Shown: positions 51,973-61,459 of the stretch, in pieces
How the letters are laid out: each line of letters opens with the position of its first letter
How positions within the stretch are numbered: the stretch's first letter is position 1
Assembly: GCA_002396385.1 (NCBI GenBank)
Contig: DGTD01000036.1
Span: 9,217 to 73,216, forward strand
Reading direction: 5' to 3'
DNA: 64,000 nucleotides
Source of the DNA: Bacteroidales bacterium UBA4345
GTDB lineage: Bacteria > Bacteroidota > Bacteroidia > Bacteroidales > Paludibacteraceae
Translations under genes and position numbers: made by a program
Notes under the pieces: generated by a model
Database searches by the model: none
The model's input: the letters and a program-made list of their open reading frames with translations, nothing else
Told to the model about the DNA's origin: nothing

Positions 51973-52010
51973 AAGCGGGTGCTCCTGAACTGGAACACCC
52001 GCTTTTATTG
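51973..52010 (+). terminator. Terminator after the VWA gene
   Basis: Stem AAGCGGGTG / CACCCGCTT (9 bp) with a 14-nt loop, then TTATT. Confidence 0.82.
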
Positions 52011-52033
52011 TCGTGATTTCTCTTGCTGTCTCT

Positions 52034-52170
52034 AAAAAAACGTCTCCTACTTTTCACAAGCGGGAGACGCACCTAAAATGTTATGTTGTTTTTGTAATTC
52101 ATTAATGAAAAAACCTAATTAACCTAATTATTTCTTGCCTTTATAAGAGTTGTTTGTTTTTCTAAATTGC
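52034..52170 (-). ncRNA. Candidate small RNA of about 130 nt, own promoter and terminator
   Basis: On the minus strand: -33-like TTG at 52203-52205, 19-bp spacer, -7 TATATTTG at 52176-52183, so a start near 52169. At the other end a stem CGTCTCC (52041-52047) / GGAGACG (52063-52069) is followed on this strand by a seven-T run (52034-52040), a good terminator. No coding gene lies on this strand between 52070 and 53717 except a nine-codon frame (MNYKNNITF). The element contains AATTAGGTTAATTAGGTT, a direct repeat. It is a convergent neighbour of the VWA gene terminator. The rest of 52205-52491 shows nothing more. Confidence 0.5.
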
Positions 52171-52491
52171 AATTGCAAATATATAAAATAATTTTGAATG
52201 AACAATACTCGGCAATAAAATATTTGCATATTTCTTTTGTTTTCTCCAAAATGTTGTTCAATTCTTTATTGATAGGCTATTTTGTGATACCGAACATTTC
52301 GCCTTTGAAAAAACACGGATTTAGTTTGTTTTGTTGCTCTTTCTGTCCTATTTTATTGTACCTTAGTTGGTGGTTATTCTGTTGGTCGGAAACGCAGGGT
52401 GTCTCCTTCATTCGTTGTCTGGTGCCGGATGGTTTTGTGGCGGACTTCAATAACCCGTTGTGAGTTAAACGTTAAAGTATTTTTCAAGTGT

Positions 52492-53721
52492 ATGGATTTC
52501 TCTTTTTCCTCTAATCTTCCCTACGGCAAGTTGTTCCTTTGTTACAATCCGGCAAGAGAGGCCCCTTCTGCTGCTGTTGTTGATTGTGTAAAGGAGGCTG
52601 TTTCGAATTATTTGCCTTGCTTTGAGGTGCTTTTGCTGCCGACGGCTGCCGATACCGACGGCTTGCTTATGGCCCGACGCTTCAATCTGGGGGTGGTTAG
52701 TGGTGGATATGGTGTTTTGGCTGTTCCTCGGTGCGCGGCTGAATCTCCCGGTATGTGCGCGCGCGGGCTGGCTCTCGGATTGCTTGATGTGGATTCTTTC
52801 AGAAATGAACCGCTCTTGTTCCTTAACAAAGTCCCGTCTGACGCTTCTATGGTTCGGCTTGATGGGTGCGATAGCATGCCTGCTGAACCTAATGAGGCTA
52901 AAATTGGTGTACGGAAACGCTCTTTTTGGGAAAGACTGAAAGAGGGGGCTTCTAGAACTGTTAGGCGCTGTTCCAGTGAGGAAAAGGGGATGTCTGCAAA
53001 AAACTGTGAATCTTCTGGACAATTCGCTGCTGAAGATTCTGAAGCCTCGTTTGAATATGAGTTTTTAGCGGATGAATGCGCTTCGGGGTTGTCCGATGTC
53101 TGCCCGGATGAGGATTCTCTTGAGGGGGAGGGGAGGACTTTACCCGGGGCTATAGAGACATCTGACGGGGGCAACGACCGGACCGATGCGCTGCTTAAGG
53201 AAAAGGAAGAGCTCGCAAAGCAGATTGCCTCGCTCGTACGGCTCTATATACTTAAATATGGTACTGTCGATAACGATAAGATTGCTGGCCTTTTACAGGG
53301 GAAAATGGTGCTGAGGGACGACAAACTCTCTTCGCTGGTCGTTAACAAAGACTGTAGGGTGGTCTTACCCGATTACAACGAGATGGAACTCGATTTGGGC
53401 GGACCTCTGCACACTTCTCTCTACATCTTGTTCTTACGCCATCCCGAGGGAATCGTCATCAAAAATATATCTGACTACATTGCTGAGTTGGAAGACATCT
53501 ATACGATGGTTGCTCCGAATTTCAATACCGCTCCGGTTCACAAACTTGAAGAAACTGACCGTGTGACACAGTCTATCTCTAAAATTAACAGGGTGGTCAA
53601 GTCGGTGCTGCCTGTCGGCAATGTGGCGGAACAGTACTCCATCAGGGGGGCTAGGAGTAAACCTTACGCTATACCGCTTGCTGCTATCGATGGTAAGGTG
53701 CTGGTTATGCCTAAATTCTAA
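52492..53721 (+). CDS. Two-domain protein of unknown function
   Basis: 409 residues from ATG 52492 (MDFSFSSNLPYGKLFLC). N-terminal domain to about 150 (GKLFLCYNPAREAP, LGVVSGGYGVLAVPRC). Residues 150-240 are an acidic, low-complexity linker with Ser, Glu and Asp. The C-terminal domain (255-409) starts with a helix LVRLYILKYGTVDNDKIA and contains LHTSLYILFLRHPEGIVIKNISDYIAEL and KINRVVKSVLP, a look I associate with unnamed Bacteroidota proteins. No signal peptide. Function unknown. Four bases overlap with the convergent pepD end. Confidence 0.65.
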   Translation: MDFSFSSNLPYGKLFLCYNPAREAPSAAVVDCVKEAVSNYLPCFEVLLLPTAADTDGLLMARRFNLGVVSGGYGVLAVPRCAAESPGMCARGLALGLLDVDSFRNEPLLFLNKVPSDASMVRLDGCDSMPAEPNEAKIGVRKRSFWERLKEGASRTVRRCSSEEKGMSAKNCESSGQFAAEDSEASFEYEFLADECASGLSDVCPDEDSLEGEGRTLPGAIETSDGGNDRTDALLKEKEELAKQIASLVRLYILKYGTVDNDKIAGLLQGKMVLRDDKLSSLVVNKDCRVVLPDYNEMELDLGGPLHTSLYILFLRHPEGIVIKNISDYIAELEDIYTMVAPNFNTAPVHKLEETDRVTQSISKINRVVKSVLPVGNVAEQYSIRGARSKPYAIPLAAIDGKVLVMPKF

Positions 53722-55160
53722 CTTGTTTTCAGCCGACTGCTTACAAGCTTTCTGGCTACCTTCAGTATCTCTTCTACGGTCTTCAACTCGACCCGTTCGC
53801 CTGTGCTGTGGGGTGATTTGATGCGCGGCCCGATGCAGGCAATCTCTATGCCCGGATATTTCCGCACGAAGTGGCCGGCTTCCAGCACAAAGTGCATGGC
53901 TACCTTACGGGGGGCGAAACCCAACTCTTGCTTAAAGGTCTCGCCAACTCTTTTAAGAAAGAACGAGTCGCTGTTTTCCTGCCAGGCGGGGGTGAACGCC
54001 TCTGTACTGACGTTTGCTCCGTTCGCTCTGAGGTGTTCCGCTGTCTGGTTGCCCACTTCCTCCATTCTTTGGTCGCTGAAACTACGGGTGTGGGTGGTTA
54101 CCTCTATCTGGTTGTTGGTCTGTTTTAAGACTCCGATGTTGGTGCTTGTCTGCACTGTTCCTGGCATATCTTCCCGCATTTCAAGCACTCCGTTTGGAAT
54201 TGCCGCAATGGCTGTTATCAGGCGTTGGCTGTCTGCTGTGCCCAGCAGCCTGCATTGTTCCGACTCGGTCACGCTTATTGTCAGTTGGCTGTCGGTCTCG
54301 TGGAAAGGGGCGATTGTGGCTTTGCCCAGCTCGCTGACTTTTTGGTGCGATAGGTGGCTGGCACATAGGGTGGCGCTGGCCTTCCCGGCTATGGCGGCGG
54401 CGCTGCCTCCGCCTTGCAGTTCCCCTATCTGCAGGTCGTTGCAGGTTGTCTTCAGTTCGTTCAGTAGCTTGAACAGCAACACTATCGCATTTCCGTGCCC
54501 TTTGTCGATGTCTACGCCCGAGTGCCCGCCTTTGCCGCCTTCTATACTTATTCTCAGGTGTGGTTTGGTTTGGAGGTGGTCCTCTGGAGCAAAATGCCAT
54601 TCTGCCTTCTGAATGTAGGCGCCGGCGGCTCCTACGGTTATCGTGTCGAAGTCTTCCGAGTCGAGGTTGATGACTTTCCTTCCCTTTATGAAGTCCTCCG
54701 GCAGGTTGGCGGCTCCGCTCATGCCGTCTTCTTCGTTCGTGGTGGTCAGCACTTCAAGAGGCCCGTGCTGAATTGTGTTGTCGCTTATCAGTGCCAGCGC
54801 TATTGATAGCCCTATGCCGTTGTCGGCTCCTAGGCTGGTGCCTTTGGCATACATCCATCCGTCGTGTATTTCACTGACGATGGGGTCTTCTAGCGCGTTG
54901 AACTTGTAGTTGCTGTCGTGCACGCACACCATATCCATGTGGTTGAGCAGCACAAGGGGTTCCCAGTCTTCACAGCCAGGTGTTGCGGGTTTTCGTATAA
55001 CCACGCAGTTGTTTGCGTCGCGGCTGTAGTCCAAACCGTTTGCTGTCGCAAACTGGCACAAGAAGTCGGCGGCTTTCTCTTCGTGGTGCGATGGGCGGGG
55101 TATTTTGTTTAACTCGCCGAATATTGCCCAAACGCGATCTATGGTGGCTGTTTTGTCCAT
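53718..55160 (-). CDS. pepD: Aminoacyl-histidine dipeptidase / cytosol non-specific dipeptidase
   Basis: 480 residues, M20 metallopeptidase family. LLNHMDMVCV with His74 and Asp76, GADNGIG with Asp113 bridging both zincs, and TTNEEDGMSGA with catalytic Glu143/Glu144. The lid domain and the final HFVLEAGHF segment fit PepD. It hydrolyses dipeptides in the cytoplasm. The stop overlaps the convergent unknown gene by four bases; the GNAT gene lies 24 bp upstream. Confidence 0.94.
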   Translation of the reverse strand: MDKTATIDRVWAIFGELNKIPRPSHHEEKAADFLCQFATANGLDYSRDANNCVVIRKPATPGCEDWEPLVLLNHMDMVCVHDSNYKFNALEDPIVSEIHDGWMYAKGTSLGADNGIGLSIALALISDNTIQHGPLEVLTTTNEEDGMSGAANLPEDFIKGRKVINLDSEDFDTITVGAAGAYIQKAEWHFAPEDHLQTKPHLRISIEGGKGGHSGVDIDKGHGNAIVLLFKLLNELKTTCNDLQIGELQGGGSAAAIAGKASATLCASHLSHQKVSELGKATIAPFHETDSQLTISVTESEQCRLLGTADSQRLITAIAAIPNGVLEMREDMPGTVQTSTNIGVLKQTNNQIEVTTHTRSFSDQRMEEVGNQTAEHLRANGANVSTEAFTPAWQENSDSFFLKRVGETFKQELGFAPRKVAMHFVLEAGHFVRKYPGIEIACIGPRIKSPHSTGERVELKTVEEILKVARKLVSSRLKTS

Positions 55161-55184
55161 AACGTGTTGTATTTTGCTTCGGCA

Positions 55185-55586
55185 CTACGTCCACAACTCG
55201 GTGATGAACATGGCCGATGCTCCTTCGGCTTTCTTAAATCCACAATGTTCGTAAAAGTGTATTTCTTCGTCGTAGGCCACCACCACTATACGAAGGTAGT
55301 CTTTGTAGTGGTTGCGCACTAGTTCTACCAGCTTCCGGCCTATGGCTTGGTCTTGGTAGTCGGGCCTGACCAGCAGGTAATGCACGTAGGCGTTCATGAT
55401 ACCGTCGTCCATCGCGCATATCAGGCCTACCAGTTTGGTGCCGTCCCATGCGGAATAAACTGTGGCGAAGTTGCGCATGGCAACAACCAGTTTTTCGGGA
55501 TAGTGCCCCGACGACCATTCTACCGATAAAAACAGGTCTTGTAATTCTTTTTGGGTGAATTCGTGGATGTCTTTATATTCAATCAT
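55185..55586 (-). CDS. GNAT-family N-acetyltransferase
   Basis: 133 residues. GNAT motif A is the VHYLLVRPDYQDQAIGRKLVELV segment (Q-x-x-G-x-G/A-type acetyl-CoA loop), followed by FYEHCGFKKAE. Substrate unknown. Likely one transcript with pepD. Confidence 0.88.
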   Translation of the reverse strand: MIEYKDIHEFTQKELQDLFLSVEWSSGHYPEKLVVAMRNFATVYSAWDGTKLVGLICAMDDGIMNAYVHYLLVRPDYQDQAIGRKLVELVRNHYKDYLRIVVVAYDEEIHFYEHCGFKKAEGASAMFITELWT

Positions 55587-55677
55587 ACGCCAATGTTAAT
55601 TTCTATTCAAATTTAGTTATTTATCACGACCTTTTCGCTTGTTTCCTCCGCTATTTCTTGTAACTTTCCAGAACTAA

Positions 55678-56871
<1,194 letters not shown>

Positions 56872-56908
56872 GGTGGTAGACAATAAAGTTTTCCATTCTT
56901 ACGGAACA

Positions 56909-58360
56909 TCAAAACTGTTCTCTCATTCTGTGGAGCCTTATTGTGTAGTGCCGCCTTTTCCCGTTACGGTAGCTGTCGAATAGGAACTCAATTTCCTTTT
57001 GCCTTGTAATTTTGGTCAATGCGCAGGTTTCGTGGCCTTTCCTTTCTTTCTGTTTGTAAAAGTCTTTCTCTATAGTGTGTCGCGAAGTCTGTGTCTTTTT
57101 CCCTGCTGTTTTATGGCTCCTTGCCTTGTGGTTGCGAATGCGAACCCCTTTTGGGGTTGGATATACCAAATAGCAGTTTGCAAAATACTTCAGTTCTTTT
57201 ATGATGCTTTTATACATACGGTTGTTGGTCTCTAGCTTGTCGAGTCGGCCGATAATGTTGTTGGCTTCCTTTACAAGCTCAGTCCAGTGGCCCGAATTTT
57301 GAGACTCGTTCCATAGATATTCCCACTTGCTTGAAATTTGGACCAAACTGTCGGCTTGTTTGTCTAATATATCTGCCATACGCAAGTCTTTCAAATTCTC
57401 AATCAGGGCTCTTTGGTATTTGATATCTTCTTTAAAGGCTTTTCGATAGCTTCTGACGGGTTTGAACACTTTCTTGTAATAGTCTGTCGGTTTCCAGATT
57501 TTGGGTTTTAATGGAATGACCAGATTTTTTTTCATATCACGCAGTCCAAATTCAGCCTTTTCCAGCGGGTTGGCCTTTTGGGTGTAGTATCTCAGTGTAT
57601 CTTGCCAGACATAATCGCCTTCTTCCCACATATCTGTGTTGTCGTAGAATATGTCGCCGTATGTGCTGGGGGCTGACGTGCATTGGAAGTAGCTTGTTAT
57701 AGGGTAGTGGGTCGACAGGTATTCTCCATCGTCTAATTCTTTAGCAAACCACTTGCGTTTGAATTCGAAGGTGAATTTCTTTTTCTTTTTATCGTAATAT
57801 CCGGCTCCCCAAGTCGGGTCGAAGGCATAGGGCTGGCCGTCGAGTATGCAGATTACCCATGCGTGTCGTGGATTGTCCGATGCTTCTTGGTGGATAGAGT
57901 AGCCATTAACCAAATAGCTTTCTATACCCATTCTTTTTGCTAGCTGGTGGTATAACTCAGCGTAGTTTTTGCATACACCAATTTTCTTCTTGAACGTGTA
58001 ATCGGCCAATGCACTCCCTTGGTATCTCATCTGTGTGTCGAGGCCCGATTCATTATACTTTACATTTGTGCATACCCACGAATATGCGGCCCAGAGCCGG
58101 CCTTTATCGGTTTTATAGTGGGCCGTTATGTAGCGGGTTATGTCGTCGAGCGAGGCGGTAACACTGTCGGGTAGCGTGTCGGGGTGTACGTAATTCAGTC
58201 TTGTCCTAACCTCTAGTATCTCGTATTCGTTCCCTGTTGAATCCGTCTGGCTGCCTAATAGGGTGGTGTCCGATTGGACTTTGGGTTTGTCTTCGGCATG
58301 TGCATGGTGCGTAATTCCCATTAACAGCGCTAGGCATAGGTATAGGACAAAATTTTTCAT
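56909..58360 (-). CDS. Secreted transglutaminase-like protein
   Basis: 483 residues from ATG 58360 with a signal peptide (MKNFVLYLCLALLMGITHHAHA). The in-frame ATG at 58471 is rejected because a -7 box TATATTTG (58449-58456) lies inside that extension. The transglutaminase-like triad is complete: Cys130 in KKIGVCKNYAEL, His166 in NPRHAWVI and Asp181 in YAFDPTWGAG. Members act as proteases or cross-linkers outside the cell. The C-terminal 200 residues are helical, Lys-rich and not recognised. Confidence 0.85.
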   Translation of the reverse strand: MKNFVLYLCLALLMGITHHAHAEDKPKVQSDTTLLGSQTDSTGNEYEILEVRTRLNYVHPDTLPDSVTASLDDITRYITAHYKTDKGRLWAAYSWVCTNVKYNESGLDTQMRYQGSALADYTFKKKIGVCKNYAELYHQLAKRMGIESYLVNGYSIHQEASDNPRHAWVICILDGQPYAFDPTWGAGYYDKKKKKFTFEFKRKWFAKELDDGEYLSTHYPITSYFQCTSAPSTYGDIFYDNTDMWEEGDYVWQDTLRYYTQKANPLEKAEFGLRDMKKNLVIPLKPKIWKPTDYYKKVFKPVRSYRKAFKEDIKYQRALIENLKDLRMADILDKQADSLVQISSKWEYLWNESQNSGHWTELVKEANNIIGRLDKLETNNRMYKSIIKELKYFANCYLVYPTPKGVRIRNHKARSHKTAGKKTQTSRHTIEKDFYKQKERKGHETCALTKITRQKEIEFLFDSYRNGKRRHYTIRLHRMREQF

Positions 58361-58448
58361 TCTTGTTATATAAGTATTAAGATGATAGAAACTGACCTCT
58401 ATAAATTCCCTTTGTTGAGTTGTTTTGGCTGTAGAGGTCGCATTTTCA

Positions 58449-58456
58449 CAAATATA
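58449..58456 (-). promoter_or_regulatory. -7 box of the transglutaminase-like gene
   Basis: Minus-strand TATATTTG, 89 bp before the ATG at 58360. It decides the start choice for that gene. No -33 TTTG at the usual distance. Bases 58500-58600 hold nothing further. Confidence 0.5.
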
Positions 58457-58600
58457 GTATGATTTGCCCAAATAACTAATTTTTGCTGTACTGCATATTC
58501 AAGTTATTAAGCTAAGGTGTTGGAGAAAATTTATTTAAAGATATCCCCTGATGCTTATTTCCGAATAGTACGATACATAATTAATATTCTATCCTGTGAA

Positions 58601-58630
58601 TTGTTATAATATGGTTATTTGCTATATTTG
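58601..58630 (+). promoter_or_regulatory. Promoter of the gene at 58679
   Basis: -33 TTG at 58601-58603, 19-bp spacer, -7 TATATTTG at 58623-58630. The ATG follows 48 bp later. Confidence 0.65.
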
Positions 58631-58678
58631 TAGTATGGAATCTGTTTCGTTAATTATTTAAAGTAGTTCTAAAAAAAT

Positions 58679-59224
58679 ATGAGTGTTAGCGTTTTTGTTA
58701 AGTCTGGGAAGGACATCCCGGCGAAATCTATCATGGAGTCTTTAATTGCTAAAGGCGAAAGTGTGGTTAGTACATCAGACGATTTTTCTTTACACATCGG
58801 GACTGTGAAAATGGCTCTTCGCGGTATTGAAGTTAACAAAGAAAGCGATGGCTATGAAATCAGGCTCTTCTCGTTGTCTAATCAGGCCGATTACCGTCTA
58901 TTCCCAATTGTCATAAAAACAATTATGGAACTTACCGGTGAAATTGCAATATCGGAAGATAGTGAAGAAGTGAAAGACCCTTTTACAGCGTATGGCAGTG
59001 AATTCGAGTCTTACGATAGGAAAATGATTTTCAGATTGATGAGTCAGGAATTAATGAAGCCTGGTGCTTCTTTCAAAATAGACGGTTTGTTGGCTCGTTT
59101 CCCGATTTCTGCTGCTATGTTCGAATCGTTCGGCATCGATTTGTCTGGACCTTATAATGATGAAAAAGTGGTATCACTCCTCAATTATATTGCTACTGAA
59201 CAATGGAAGTTCGCTGGTAAATAA
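58679..59224 (+). CDS. Cytoplasmic protein of unknown function
   Basis: 181 residues, no signal peptide or TM. The N-terminus VSVFVKSGKDIPAKSIMESLIAKGESVVS suggests a ferredoxin-like alpha/beta fold; later TDDFSLHIGTVKMALRGIEV-type strands and a helical C-terminus. I do not recognise the family. It is monocistronic as far as I can see. Confidence 0.65.
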   Translation: MSVSVFVKSGKDIPAKSIMESLIAKGESVVSTSDDFSLHIGTVKMALRGIEVNKESDGYEIRLFSLSNQADYRLFPIVIKTIMELTGEIAISEDSEEVKDPFTAYGSEFESYDRKMIFRLMSQELMKPGASFKIDGLLARFPISAAMFESFGIDLSGPYNDEKVVSLLNYIATEQWKFAGK

Positions 59225-59273
59225 GAACGGGGAACTTCCACAACTTTATTTATAATTTCTAGCTGTACTATTA

Positions 59274-59556
59274 TGAAATTTGTTTTTGCGGTGATTGCCG
59301 CTTGTGTTAGTTCTGTGATGCCCTTTTGGGAGTAATGGAATACTCGTTTAAGCCCAATGGCGTGCTGTCGACAATAGTCACTTTATCGGCATCTGGCTTT
59401 ACTGAGAAGGATTCCTATAAGTATACTTTTAAAGATAATTATTTGAAAATTTATAGTGGGAGCAAAGTTTCTGAGGAGGGACAAGTGTATTTTGGCCGTA
59501 AATGCCTATATTTTGTCAAGAAGGGAGATATGGGTCTTACCTTCTGGAAAAAGTAG
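59274..59556 (+). pseudogene. Broken gene for a small exported protein (frameshift after the signal peptide)
   Basis: ATG at 59274 encodes a signal peptide (MKFVFAVIAACVSSVMPFW) that stops at a TAA at 59334-59336. A second open frame, shifted by one base, continues as MEYSFKPNGVLSTIVTLSAS and ends KKGDMGLTFWKK at 59556, which looks like a lipocalin-like or calycin beta sheet. The two parts would join as one secreted protein if a base or a larger piece were restored near 59330. The terminator follows at 59580. Confidence 0.5.
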
Positions 59557-59579
59557 TATTATGCTCGCCCGATATAAGA

Positions 59580-59608
59580 AAATCAGCTTGTTTGGGGCTG
59601 ATTTTTTT
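59580..59608 (+). terminator. Terminator after the broken small gene
   Basis: Stem AAATCAGC / GCTGATTT (8 bp), 9-nt loop, then a run of T. Confidence 0.8.
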
Positions 59609-59715
59609 GTTTGGACAAACTGTTTCTGTGTTGCGTCTGTCTGTTGCCATTCGAACTTCTGTTCCGATAAAACACTGGCGGAATCCCCCTCTGCTGGTGG
59701 CGTTATGCCTGGTTA

Positions 59716-60936
59716 TCATTTACTAGCAACTGCCTGCGCCACCACATAGCCCATAGTCCATGCGGCTTGCAGGTTGAATCCGCCTGTAACGGCGTCCACG
59801 TCTGTCACTTCGCCTGCAAAATAGAGGCCGGGGTGACTCCTGCATTCCAGGGTGTTTGGGTCGAGTTCCGATAAGGCGACTCCGCCACAAGTCACAAACT
59901 CGTCTTTGAATTGGCCTTTGCCGTCAACGGCATAGGTGTCTGCTTTAAGCAGTTGCACCATACGGTTGAGGTCTTTTTTCCCGATTTCGTTCCATCGTTT
60001 GGTCTCGATAATGCCTATTCGGCTAATCAGGTACGTCCAGTGCCGGTGGGTAAGTGGGGGTGGGGCTATGGTGCTGACTTGCTTCGCTCCGTTGGTTTTT
60101 ACTTGTTTGTTCAAGAAGGCCGTTACTTCGTCTTGGCTCATTGCTGGCCACCAGTCTACAAGTAGGTTGGCTTTATAGGCGTTGTCGGCAAGGTGGCGGG
60201 CCGCTTGTGACGATGTTTTTAGAATGGCCGGACCGCTCATACCCCAGTGGGTGATGAGTAACGGACCTTCTGCCTTGAATTTTGTGCCGGCTATGCTGGC
60301 TACTGTATCTTCTACCACCACACCCTGCAGCGCGTTCAGTGCGGGGTCGTGTATGCAGAAGGTGAAAAGCGAAGGCACTGGTGGCACTATTGCCAGTTCA
60401 AGCGGTTTCAGCATATCGAATCCGCTTTCTTTGGGATGGCCGCCTGTCGTTAACACTACAGTGTCGGCAGTTACTGGTTTTAGTTTCTCGTCGTTGAAGT
60501 TTATCGTGTATTCACCGTTATGCTCAATGCTGGCTACACGGTGGCTAAGGTGCAAGCCTATGCCGAGGCGTTTAATGTTGGCCGTTAGCAGGTTTACAAT
60601 GGTCATGGCGTCTTGGCTGGCGGGGAAAACGCAGTGGTCGTCTTGTGTGACGAGGCGCACGCCTTCTTTTTCCCACCAGTCCATGGTTTGTTGGTGGTCA
60701 AGCTGGTGGAAAAGGCGTTTCATCAGACGTTCGCCACGGGGGTAGACCTGCCCCAGACTTTTCACGCCTTCCCAACTGTTGGTCAGGTTGCACCGCCCTC
60801 CGCCGGTTATGGCCACTTTGGCCAACGGCTTGGCGCCGGCTTCGTAGATGTCGATCTCACATTTGGGAAGCCTCCGCTTCAGGTTTACCGCACAAAAGCA
60901 GCCGGCTGCTCCTGCTCCTATAATTGCGACTCTCAT
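59716..60936 (-). CDS. HI0933-like (BaiN/YhiN type) FAD-dependent oxidoreductase
   Basis: 406 residues. FAD-binding Rossmann motif VAIIGAGAAGCFCAVNLKRR, then the family marker AITGGGRCNLTNSW, TADTVVLTTGGHPKESGFD and a C-terminal LYFAGEVTDVDAVTGGFNLQ. Such proteins are flavoproteins of unsettled substrate, possibly NAD(P)H-dependent. The gene sits 13 bp after ybaK on the same strand. Confidence 0.92.
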   Translation of the reverse strand: MRVAIIGAGAAGCFCAVNLKRRLPKCEIDIYEAGAKPLAKVAITGGGRCNLTNSWEGVKSLGQVYPRGERLMKRLFHQLDHQQTMDWWEKEGVRLVTQDDHCVFPASQDAMTIVNLLTANIKRLGIGLHLSHRVASIEHNGEYTINFNDEKLKPVTADTVVLTTGGHPKESGFDMLKPLELAIVPPVPSLFTFCIHDPALNALQGVVVEDTVASIAGTKFKAEGPLLITHWGMSGPAILKTSSQAARHLADNAYKANLLVDWWPAMSQDEVTAFLNKQVKTNGAKQVSTIAPPPLTHRHWTYLISRIGIIETKRWNEIGKKDLNRMVQLLKADTYAVDGKGQFKDEFVTCGGVALSELDPNTLECRSHPGLYFAGEVTDVDAVTGGFNLQAAWTMGYVVAQAVASK

Positions 60937-60949
60937 TGGACTTTACCTC

Positions 60950-61438
60950 TTAGCTTTTAGTGATCTCACAAACCTCCATCTCGCAGATTTTTATCAAATC
61001 GTTGGGGTCTGCCTTTATTTGCAGGCCGCGTACGCCTCCGCTAACGTATATATAGTCGTAGAGGATGCAGGTTTCGTGAATATAGGTCGGGTATTTTTTC
61101 TTCATTCCCAAGGGCGAGCAACCGCCACGTATGTATCCGGTCAAACCCAGTAGCTCTTTCATGGCCACAAGGTCGCAGTTTTTGTTGCCGCTCACTTTGG
61201 CCGCCTTTTTCAGGTCCACTTCTTCTTCACCTGGCACCACGCATACGAAAATGCCTGATTTGTCGCCCCTCAACACCAGCGTTTTGAATACCTGCTCGAT
61301 TGGTTCGTTCAGTTGGTCGGCTATGTGGATGGCGCTCAAGTCGTTTTCGTCAACAATGTAGGGGACCAGCTCGTATTTTATACCCGCTTGGTCTAGTAGC
61401 CGGGCCGCGTTGGTTTTATTTATTTTTTCTTGTTTCAT
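60950..61438 (-). CDS. ybaK: Cys-tRNA(Pro) deacylase YbaK/EbsC
   Basis: 162 residues. YbaK signature: TNAARLLDQAGIKYELVPY, FKTLVLRGDKSGIFVCVVPG with the key Lys, and LTGYIRGGCSPLGMKK. It hydrolyses mischarged Cys-tRNA(Pro). Cotranscribed with the flavoprotein gene. Confidence 0.94.
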   Translation of the reverse strand: MKQEKINKTNAARLLDQAGIKYELVPYIVDENDLSAIHIADQLNEPIEQVFKTLVLRGDKSGIFVCVVPGEEEVDLKKAAKVSGNKNCDLVAMKELLGLTGYIRGGCSPLGMKKKYPTYIHETCILYDYIYVSGGVRGLQIKADPNDLIKICEMEVCEITKS

Positions 61439-61459
61439 TTATTAGGACTTATGGGTATC

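Noticed and set aside
58361-58471. Longer N-terminus for the transglutaminase-like protein
   Set aside because: The extension contains the -7 box at 58449-58456 and lacks a signal peptide at its start; the ATG at 58360 begins a typical one.
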